Assembly: GCA_964625745.1 (NCBI GenBank)
Contig: CAZVCJ010000241.1
Coordinates: 1 to 5,480, forward strand
Reading direction: 5' to 3'
Length of the DNA stretch: 5,480 bases
From: CAZVCJ01 sp964625745
Lineage (GTDB): Bacteria; Chloroflexota; Anaerolineae; VGOG01
Within the stretch, counting starts at the first letter, position 1. Each line of letters begins with the position of its first letter. Both the position numbers and the translations under genes were made by a program. The notes below the pieces were generated by a model. It saw only the letters and a list, made by a program, of their open reading frames with translations, made no database searches and was not told where the DNA came from. Below are positions 1 to 5,480 of the stretch, one piece after another.

Positions 1-66
1 AGCGAATCATAGATGGCGTAGGTTGACTGTTTTGTCCCAAATGCGTAACGCTCCCTTTTTTGGCTA

Positions 67-95
67 TTGCCAAACGAGCCGAAATCTGTTATACT
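67..95 (+). promoter_or_regulatory. Sigma-70-type promoter with extended -10
   Basis: A -35 box TTGCCA (67-72, 5 of 6 matches to TTGACA) is separated by exactly 17 nt from a -10 box TATACT (90-95, 5 of 6 matches to TATAAT). A TGn extension (TGT, 87-89) lies directly upstream of the -10. Transcription would start near 101-103 and give a leader of about 73 nt before the first ATG. No other comparable box pair was seen in the leader, and no promoter is evident between the three genes, so this promoter probably drives the whole operon. No clear operator palindrome overlaps it. Confidence 0.8.
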
Positions 96-161
96 ATATG
101 TATCAGCCAAGTAGAAAAGAGAGCACAGAGTTACGGCTCAGGTTCCGATGCCTAACCCCAT

Positions 162-167
162 AGGAGG
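162..167 (+). promoter_or_regulatory. Shine-Dalgarno site of the ATPase gene
   Basis: AGGAGG is a full-length anti-16S match and lies 7 nt upstream of the ATG at 175. It fixes this ATG as the start of the first gene and predicts efficient initiation. Confidence 0.9.
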
Positions 168-174
168 CTGACAA

Positions 175-2799
175 ATGTCTCCATTATCTCAGTTCATCAA
201 ACTCCGACCCGAAGTCGCCGCACTGGATTGGGAGCGCATCCGTGGCCATATCCTGTTCAAAGACCTGATCTCGCCACTGGATTCGCTGGAGAAGGACACG
301 GATTGGCTTTTCTCCCACACCTTCCCGACAACAGTGCTGCAGGCCATCTTGCAGGAAATCCAGGCCAAGCTGGAGGGCAAATCGGCTACCGGAGCCTTCC
401 TGCTGGAGGGCGGGCTAGGGTCGGGTAAGTCGCACCTCTTGACGTTCCTCTACCACCTCTTCACCAGGCCAGCGAGGGCTCGGGACTGGCTGGCTGAAAA
501 TGGCCTGGATTCCTCGTTGACAATCCCCGAACAAACAACCGAGGTTGTCTTGCCCCTCTTGGAATTCCCCGACCAACCTCTGTGGAAGCCTATGTTCGAG
601 GGACTCGGCCGGCCTGATCTGATCCCAGACAAAACGGCCACTGCCCCCACCAGCGAGGCCATCCGTGAAGCCTTCGGCGAGCGGTCAGTAGTCCTGCTGA
701 TTGACGAGATCGTGGGCTGGTACGGCACCCTGCCCGGCACGCTCAAGGTGGCCGCTCGCAACTTCTTGCAGAACCTGGCCGAAGAGGCCTTGCGCCGCCC
801 CAATGTGTTCCTCTTTGTCAGCGTTCTCTCTGGCATGGCCGCTGAGGAGGCCGATGCTGACGCCATCAAGAGTCGCCTGACCCGGCCTGCTTTCTACAGC
901 GAGCCGCTGATGCGCCGCGACGACCGCCTGCGTGTCGTGTTCTTCCGCCTCTTCCAGGACAAGGTGAACCGCGTTGGCGCGGAGTCCATCATCGAACGCT
1001 ATGTGTCCGCTTATGGCGACCTGCGGGACCAACTGGGCCTCGATTGGGACCTGGCCGAGATGCGCGCCCAACTCAGGGAGAGCTATCCCTTCCATCCCAA
1101 TCTGCTGGACGTGGTGTTCGACCGCTACGCCACGATCCCCCAGACCCAGGCTGCCCGTGGAGCCCTCGGCCTCCTGGCCGAACTGGTGGTGCGAGAGCAG
1201 GCTCAGGCTGACCTGCTCCTGCCGGCCGATGTCTCGCCTGACACCTACTACGAGTGGCTGTCACGGGTGAACTTTGGGCTGACCAAGCGAGTCTTGGACG
1301 ACCTGGAATCGTTGGTCGAAGACGAGGACGCTGCCGTCAAGGAGTCCATCCTGTGCACGGCTTTTCTGTACTCCCTGGGTGAGGTGAAACAGCCTGGCGC
1401 GACTGATGGGGAGATTTTCCTGGGCACAGTGCGCCCGGACCAGGTCTCGGCCCTGGACGTGGATGGCGCTTTGCGGGAGATGACAGCCACCGTGGAGCAC
1501 CTGCATCACGAGAACGGCCGCTGGGTGGTCAAGTTAGAGGAAAACGTTGACGCCCTGGTCTATCGCCAGGCCATGCGGGTTGAGCCTGAAGAGTTGCAGG
1601 AGATTGCCAAAGAAGCAGTCAAGACTCAGCTCAAGGGGCTGGCCTACGGCGTCTATGTGACCCCAGCGGACACCATCCCCGACACCGCCAGTTTCAAGAT
1701 CGCCGTTTTCCTGGAGCGTCAGACCAACGGAGAGCTGGAAGCCTTCTTCAGTGGACGTACCTGGCAGAATTCGTTGCTCGTCCTCATGCCCAAGATGCGC
1801 CAGGACCGGGCTCTTGACGATGAGGGGGGGCTTCTGGCTCGCAAGGTTAAAGCAGCGCGGACGCTGTTGGAAGACAAGGGCCAAGCGGATGCGGCGGTCA
1901 GACGCAAGTTGCAGACAATTGCCAGAAAAAGCCTGGAGACGCTATGCGACAACAAGATCGGAGTCGAGTGGGATGCCGTCCGTTGGTTCCTGGGCGAGGA
2001 CAAGAAGCTGGGCAGGCGCTTCGATCCTGTTCGTCTGGTCACCACCGAAGTGAGTGAGAAAGCTTTGTCCTATGGCAACGTCACCGACCTCAGGAAAGAT
2101 GCGCGCGCGCTTATGGAGCGGGAGGAGGACCGAGGACTGCCTTACCGCGAGTTGCGGGACAGCTTCTCCAAGTATCGTGGTCTGGCTGTGCTGTTGGATG
2201 ATGCCCGCATCCGCGAGGCACTGCGGGACATCGAGGGCGAGCTGGTGTTCATCGGCCGGGATGGACGCCGTTCCGACGGACGGTTGCCCGACTGGTTCCA
2301 GGATGCCCAGGTGATCCTGGCTAAGTACGCCCCGGCCTGGCCGCCGGAGAGGGAAGTTCCCAAGGAAAAGGAGCCCGAGCCTCAGATTCCGCTTTGGGGC
2401 GATAGAGACGAGCCTGGGGAAAGAGTTGACATTGGGGCAGAGGTTCCCGAAGGGAGGCCGTCGTCTCAGGTACAGGAGTTCAGCCACGAAGGCCGCAACG
2501 TATCCACGCCGGCGCTGAATGTGGAGCGGGAACAGGACACCACGCAATGCTACGAAGAGGCCCAACTCACCCTGGTGTGGGAATACGGCGGGCCGACTGC
2601 GGCTGTCAACCTGACCAAAGAATTGACCGCCCTGGCCGACCTGGTGAAAGCCAAAGGCCCGCGCCAGGTGCGGGCTGAACTGGTTTTGAAGCTGCCCGGC
2701 ATGTTGTCTCCCGAAGAAGTCCTGGAGTTCCTGAAAGGCTTCGATGACCTGGACACGGAGAAGGCACGATTGGAGGGGGAGGCTAGACGTGGAGACTAA
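175..2799 (+). CDS. DUF499 / COG1483-like AAA+ ATPase of a PglZ-linked defence-type locus
   Basis: This is an 874-residue, probably cytoplasmic P-loop ATPase with no signal peptide or membrane segment. A Walker A motif GGLGSGKS lies at residues 79-86 (Lys85, Ser86). A Walker B strand VVLLIDEI lies at 172-179 (Asp177, Glu178). A sensor-like strand follows at about 211-220. Residues 303-338 carry the pattern I associate with DUF499/COG1483 ATPases: a YPFHP element followed by a helix with IPQTQAARGALGLLAELV. The middle region (about 470-720) is mixed alpha/beta. Residues 720-790 form a Pro/Glu-rich linker, followed by a small C-terminal domain (about 790-870). In known anti-phage loci, large ATPases like this accompany PglZ proteins (BrxC/PglY in BREX/Pgl) or methylase and helicase genes. 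Here the direct partner is the overlapping PglZ-like gene. The start is the ATG with AGGAGG upstream. The family call is from motifs only, and the exact subfamily is uncertain. The substrate is unknown. Confidence 0.85.
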   Translation: MSPLSQFIKLRPEVAALDWERIRGHILFKDLISPLDSLEKDTDWLFSHTFPTTVLQAILQEIQAKLEGKSATGAFLLEGGLGSGKSHLLTFLYHLFTRPARARDWLAENGLDSSLTIPEQTTEVVLPLLEFPDQPLWKPMFEGLGRPDLIPDKTATAPTSEAIREAFGERSVVLLIDEIVGWYGTLPGTLKVAARNFLQNLAEEALRRPNVFLFVSVLSGMAAEEADADAIKSRLTRPAFYSEPLMRRDDRLRVVFFRLFQDKVNRVGAESIIERYVSAYGDLRDQLGLDWDLAEMRAQLRESYPFHPNLLDVVFDRYATIPQTQAARGALGLLAELVVREQAQADLLLPADVSPDTYYEWLSRVNFGLTKRVLDDLESLVEDEDAAVKESILCTAFLYSLGEVKQPGATDGEIFLGTVRPDQVSALDVDGALREMTATVEHLHHENGRWVVKLEENVDALVYRQAMRVEPEELQEIAKEAVKTQLKGLAYGVYVTPADTIPDTASFKIAVFLERQTNGELEAFFSGRTWQNSLLVLMPKMRQDRALDDEGGLLARKVKAARTLLEDKGQADAAVRRKLQTIARKSLETLCDNKIGVEWDAVRWFLGEDKKLGRRFDPVRLVTTEVSEKALSYGNVTDLRKDARALMEREEDRGLPYRELRDSFSKYRGLAVLLDDARIREALRDIEGELVFIGRDGRRSDGRLPDWFQDAQVILAKYAPAWPPEREVPKEKEPEPQIPLWGDRDEPGERVDIGAEVPEGRPSSQVQEFSHEGRNVSTPALNVEREQDTTQCYEEAQLTLVWEYGGPTAAVNLTKELTALADLVKAKGPRQVRAELVLKLPGMLSPEEVLEFLKGFDDLDTEKARLEGEARRGD
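2772..2782 (+). promoter_or_regulatory. Double Shine-Dalgarno that decides the GTG start of the PglZ gene
   Basis: Two purine cores, GGAGG (2772-2776) and GGGAGG (2777-2782), lie inside the last codons of the ATPase gene. The second core is 6 nt from the GTG at 2789, which is ideal spacing. The upstream in-frame ATG at 2744 has no comparable site and would add 15 Arg/Trp-rich residues that look like out-of-frame readthrough of the ATPase gene. The GTG is therefore preferred. Confidence 0.8.
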
Positions 2800-3778
2800 A
2801 GGTTTCACTCTGGCAAACGTGGAGGCTCTGATCCAGGGCCAAGCGCTGGACATCCTCTGGCAGCGAATGTGTGCTCTGTGGACGGGCGAGTGGTGGGACA
2901 CCAACGACAGCGAGGTTTTCGAGCGAGCCTTCTGCCAGCGAGAGGACGCCCTGGCCGAGCTAGAGTTCACGGTGCTGCAAACGTCGGGGACAGCCTACCA
3001 AGCTCTGGCTGAGGAGATAGCGGCTCGCCGCCCACTTTCCGAAGACTTGGCTGAGGGGCGATTGGTGGTGATCTTCGATGGCCTCTCGGTGCGGGAGGGC
3101 TGCTTCCTGTGGGAACAGTTGCGGCGGGAAGGGTATCAGGTCGAGATGGGCTACACCTTCTCGAACCTGCCTGCCGAGACGACTACCTTCTGCCAGCGTC
3201 ACTTTGGACTGAACTCGGCCAAAGCTCTGGGTGGCCGGGAGATCAACGGCTTCCCGGCAGCCTATGCCGCTGACGAGACCCACGTGGCTGAGGAGTTGCC
3301 GCGAGCAGCAGGCGGCCTGCTGTGGATCGGCATCCCGGACCCCCTGATGGAGGGTGGTAAGAAGGGAGCCAAGACCATCCTGGAACCCCTGGAGGCCTGG
3401 CAGCGTACCTGGCAGGCCATGACCGCGGTGCTGGAGGGTGCTGGTGGGCGCGAGATATGGGTAACGAGTGACCACGGCTACATCTACCGTGGCCCCACCT
3501 ACACCGACCGCTTCTGGTCGCTGGGCAACACAGCCACCGGCCGGCGGTTGCGAGACTTGTTCGGCGGCGGGCGGTACAAAGCCGACCTGAAATTGGATGA
3601 AGACCAGGCCACCGCCTTGCGCGACTACGTGTGGCCTGATCCAGGCGGAGGCTACGCCGTCAAAGGCCGCTGGCTGTGGCCCATGTCCGGCCAGACCGGG
3701 GCGATCCTGCACGAGGGGTTGTCGTTGGCTGAGTGCCTGGTACCCCTATTGAGGCTCAAATATCGAGAGGCTAAATAA
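2789..3778 (+). CDS. Small stand-alone PglZ-domain protein (alkaline-phosphatase superfamily)
   Basis: This 329-residue cytoplasmic protein shows the landmarks of the PglZ fold. A strand VVIFDGLSVREG (93-104) contains the first metal-binding-type Asp97. LPAETTTF (127-134) holds the candidate Thr nucleophile (131-133). WIGIPDP (179-185) carries Asp184. VTSDHGYIYRG (225-235) is the classic DHG metal site (Asp228, His229). The C-terminal LHEGLSLAECLVP (307-319) matches the HGG-LS-E-VP signature that ends most PglZ domains (His308). PglZ is the hallmark phosphatase/nuclease-like component of BREX and Pgl phage-defence systems. BREX PglZ proteins are usually much longer (about 700-900 residues), so this is close to a bare catalytic domain after a short helical N-terminus. 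The His often seen just after the middle Asp is not obvious, so activity is unproven. It starts inside the ATPase gene (11-nt overlap), which suggests translational coupling and a physical complex. The symbol is withheld because the subfamily is uncertain. Confidence 0.85.
   Translation: METKGFTLANVEALIQGQALDILWQRMCALWTGEWWDTNDSEVFERAFCQREDALAELEFTVLQTSGTAYQALAEEIAARRPLSEDLAEGRLVVIFDGLSVREGCFLWEQLRREGYQVEMGYTFSNLPAETTTFCQRHFGLNSAKALGGREINGFPAAYAADETHVAEELPRAAGGLLWIGIPDPLMEGGKKGAKTILEPLEAWQRTWQAMTAVLEGAGGREIWVTSDHGYIYRGPTYTDRFWSLGNTATGRRLRDLFGGGRYKADLKLDEDQATALRDYVWPDPGGGYAVKGRWLWPMSGQTGAILHEGLSLAECLVPLLRLKYREAK
3765..3770 (+). promoter_or_regulatory. Probable Shine-Dalgarno site of the DUF4062 gene
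   Basis: GAGAGG lies inside the last codons of the PglZ gene, 11 nt before the ATG at 3782. The spacing is slightly long. The PglZ stop codon is only 3 nt from this ATG, so terminating ribosomes could also reinitiate here. Confidence 0.55.
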
Positions 3779-3781
3779 ATC

Positions 3782-5480
3782 ATGAGAGCGGACTGCTCAC
3801 TACATGTCTTCGTCGCTACACCGCGCGATGTGGCCGCCGAACGAGACAGGTTGGGCCTGATTGTGCGAGACCTGAGCGCAGCCTTCGCCGAACATGGACT
3901 GACACTGGAGCTTTTGGACTGGCGCGATGTCGTGCCCGACCTGGGCCGCCCAGAAGACGTCATCGTAGACCAGCTTCCGGTGAAGAAATGGGACATCTTC
4001 ATTGGCGTCCTCTGGGCTCGCTTTGGCACGCCGCCGGGGAGGAAGGATCCAGAGACAGGCAAGCCCTTCCTTTCCGGCACGGAGGAGGAGTTTACCCTTG
4101 CCTGCCGCTCTTGGCGGGAGACGAGCAAGCCCTGCATCCTCTTCTACCGCTGCAAGCGCCCTGTTCCGGTGGATTGGCTTGATCCTAAACAAATTGCGCT
4201 TGTGCAGCAGTTCTTCACCGGGTTCGAGGCAGGCGGTGAGTACCCCGGCCTGTACCAAGAATACGAAACCGTAGACGATTTCGAGCGCCGTGTGCGCCAG
4301 GACTTATTAAAGCTGCTCCTGGAATACAGTCGGGGCGAAAAGCAAGCCGTGCTGGAGAGCGAAGTAGGGGAGAGAGTGCGCAAGCTGGAAGAGGAGCAGA
4401 AAGCGCAAGAAGAGGCAGAAGAAGAGCCCCAGCCCCCGCCGCCCTCTGCTACGCCCCAACTGAAACTCCCTGCGGACCCGGACACGCTCTATACTAAAGC
4501 GCTTGAACTGTTCTACATCGGCCAGTATGCCGAAGCCGTGCCACTACTTGAGGCTGTACTAAAAGCGCAGCCCGATTACCCCGGCGCAAAAGAGAAGCTG
4601 GAAATAGTGCGTTTAGTTGACGAGTTGCCCCGTCTGCGGAAAGCAGGCAACTGGCGGGGAACGCTGAAGAAAGTGGCCCGCCTGCGTGAGTTGGGGCTGG
4701 ACTACGCCGACCCGGAGGGCCACGCCGTTTGGGCTGAAGAGCGCCGGTGGGTGAACGAAGTGTACCAGCAGGGCATTCAGGCAATGGACGCCAAGGAATG
4801 GACGGAAGCCATACGTGCCTTCCAGCAAATTGTGGAGATAGACCCGCAATACCGCCGGGCGCAGGCGCTCCTCGAGCGAGCCCGCGCTGATTACTGCCGC
4901 CCTCTTGAGAAGTGGCGGGGGCTGCGTCTCATAGGAAAGCATGAAGCCCCGGTCTCTAGCGTGGCCTTCTCGCCCGATGGCTCTCTCCTGGCCTCTGGCT
5001 GTCATGATTCAATTGTGCGACTGTGGGAAGTAGCGACGGGGGGGCAGGTGCTCCGTCTGGAGTGGCATAGGAATACGGTCTCCTGCGTGGCCTTCTCCCC
5101 AGATGGCGGGCTCTTGGCCTCCGGCTCGTATGATAAGACCGTGCGCCTGTGGGAAATGCCGACAGGGAGGCAGGTACACATCCTAGAGGGGCATAGGGAT
5201 CCAGTCCATAGCGTGGCCTTTTCCCCAGACGGCTCCCTTCTGGCCTCCAGCTCCGGTCCGCCATTTGGAGCCGGCGATACGCGCGGTAGCGATACAACCG
5301 TGCGCCTGTGGGAAGTGGCGATGGGGCAGCAGGTACGTATCCTGAAAGAGCATATGGATGCGGTCTATAGCGTGGCTTTCTCCCCAGTCGGCTCCCTTCT
5401 GGCTTCCAGTTCTGGTTCGACATTTAGTGATGGTGATACAACGGTGCGCCTGTGGGAGGTGGCGGAGGGGCGGCAGGTAC
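3782..5480 (+). CDS. DUF4062-TPR-WD40 multidomain protein, 3' end beyond window
   Basis: The reading frame is open for 566 codons from the ATG at 3782 to the window edge with no stop. Residues about 6-180 match DUF4062: HVFVATPRDVAAERDRL (8-24), LDWRDVVPDLG (45-55), WDIFIGVLWARFG (70-82), SGTEEEF (98-104) and DDFERRVRQDLLKLLL (165-180). The SGTEEE motif resembles the catalytic-Glu loop of TIR/nucleoside-deoxyribosyltransferase folds, so an enzymatic effector role is possible (inference). Residues 181-230 form a Glu/Lys-rich, probably coiled segment ending in a proline run. TPR-like helix pairs follow at about 235-268 and 324-367. WD40 repeats begin at residue 387, and at least four are present. 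Such layouts are typical of bacterial conflict or signalling proteins in which beta-propellers and TPRs act as sensor or scaffold. The protein has no signal peptide and is likely cytoplasmic. The gene follows the PglZ stop by 3 nt in the same frame. Its true length and C-terminus are unknown. Confidence 0.88.
   Translation, partial: MRADCSLHVFVATPRDVAAERDRLGLIVRDLSAAFAEHGLTLELLDWRDVVPDLGRPEDVIVDQLPVKKWDIFIGVLWARFGTPPGRKDPETGKPFLSGTEEEFTLACRSWRETSKPCILFYRCKRPVPVDWLDPKQIALVQQFFTGFEAGGEYPGLYQEYETVDDFERRVRQDLLKLLLEYSRGEKQAVLESEVGERVRKLEEEQKAQEEAEEEPQPPPPSATPQLKLPADPDTLYTKALELFYIGQYAEAVPLLEAVLKAQPDYPGAKEKLEIVRLVDELPRLRKAGNWRGTLKKVARLRELGLDYADPEGHAVWAEERRWVNEVYQQGIQAMDAKEWTEAIRAFQQIVEIDPQYRRAQALLERARADYCRPLEKWRGLRLIGKHEAPVSSVAFSPDGSLLASGCHDSIVRLWEVATGGQVLRLEWHRNTVSCVAFSPDGGLLASGSYDKTVRLWEMPTGRQVHILEGHRDPVHSVAFSPDGSLLASSSGPPFGAGDTRGSDTTVRLWEVAMGQQVRILKEHMDAVYSVAFSPVGSLLASSSGSTFSDGDTTVRLWEVAEGRQV
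4940..5480 (+). repeat. Tandem WD40-encoding repeats (four visible, array continues)
   Basis: The units start at the HxxxV codons: 4940-5065 (42 aa), 5066-5191 (42 aa), 5192-5350 (53 aa) and 5351 to the window end (at least 43 aa). Each carries V-x-x-VAFSP-D-G, LLAS[GS] and VRLWE-V/M, the a, b and c strands of a propeller blade. The units are very alike at DNA level, including shared stretches such as GTGCGCCTGTGGGA, which suggests recent duplication or gene conversion. Units 3 and 4 have longer b-c loops (about 11 and 6 extra residues) than units 1 and 2. A full propeller usually needs about seven blades, so more units should lie downstream. Confidence 0.9.
5274..5295 (+). repeat. GCGATAC direct repeat, 15-nt period, in a WD40 loop
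   Basis: GCGATAC occurs at 5274-5280 and again at 5289-5295, exactly 15 nt apart. Relative to unit 4, the loop of unit 3 is five codons longer, which equals this 15-nt step. The pattern fits an in-frame slippage or duplication event that lengthened the b-c loop of the third blade. A 7-nt repeat can arise by chance; the match to the loop-length difference is what supports it. Confidence 0.5.

Noticed and set aside
23..51. Second promoter candidate with TTGACT at 23-28
   Set aside because: At 17-nt spacing the -10 would be TAACGC, a poor match. The pair at 67-95 is far better.
43..61. Possible intrinsic terminator (GCGTAACGC followed by CTCCC and six Ts)
   Set aside because: The stem is only 3-4 bp with almost no loop, and the T run is separated from it. 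It is too weak to call, although an upstream gene could end before the window.
685..1095. 136-codon open frame on the - strand
   Set aside because: It is antisense to the Walker B and downstream region of the ATPase, with no ribosome site or domain of its own.
1824..1830. Run of seven Gs inside the ATPase gene (and another at 5038-5044)
   Set aside because: Both runs are in frame as consecutive Gly codons, and the reading frames continue normally. A phase-variation tract would usually be longer, so there is no support beyond composition.
2101..2110. GC dinucleotide run within the ATPase gene
   Set aside because: It is short, in frame, and explained by Ala/Arg codons in a GC-rich gene.
1942..2970. 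342-codon open frame on the - strand
   Set aside because: It lies antisense to the DUF499 ATPase and the start of the PglZ gene, lacks recognisable domains, has a composition typical of GC-rich shadows, and would destroy two well-supported genes.
4956..5423. 155-codon open frame on the - strand with Arg/Pro-rich repeated segments
   Set aside because: Its internal repeats are simply the antisense reading of the tandem WD40 units. The + strand frame has clear blade motifs.

Overview
The window carries one three-gene operon on the + strand, read from a convincing sigma-70-type promoter at 67-95. The genes are GC-rich (roughly 60% by eye) and tightly packed, and the leader is more AT-rich. Dense packing, good Shine-Dalgarno sites, a GTG start and a DUF4062-TPR-WD40 protein indicate a bacterium. 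Long WD40 and multidomain conflict proteins of this style are common in Chloroflexota, Cyanobacteria, Planctomycetes and Actinomycetes. I lean weakly to Chloroflexota, but the window alone cannot settle this.

Layout: 1-174 is non-coding leader with a promoter (TTGCCA, 17-nt spacer, TGT-TATACT) and an AGGAGG ribosome site. 175-2799 encodes an 874-residue AAA+-type ATPase of the DUF499 / COG1483 kind. 2789-3778 encodes a small, 329-residue PglZ-fold (alkaline-phosphatase superfamily) protein; its GTG start overlaps the end of the ATPase gene by 11 nt. 3782 to the window end encodes a protein of at least 566 residues with an N-terminal DUF4062 domain, a charged linker, TPR-like helices and at least four WD40 repeats. 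The window cuts this gene off.

How they may work together: a large P-loop ATPase next to a PglZ-domain protein is the recurring core of BREX/Pgl-type and related anti-phage loci. No methyltransferase, helicase, BrxA/BrxB or Lon-like gene is present in the window, so this is not a recognisable complete BREX locus. The third gene has the layout of an effector-sensor protein: a DUF4062 domain (TIR/deoxyribosyltransferase-like by motif, my inference) joined to TPR and WD40 scaffolds. My reading is a compact, possibly undescribed conflict system made of an ATPase, a mini-PglZ and a DUF4062-TPR-WD40 protein. The three genes would be co-transcribed and translationally coupled. The domain calls rest on visible motifs; the defence role is inferred from family associations.
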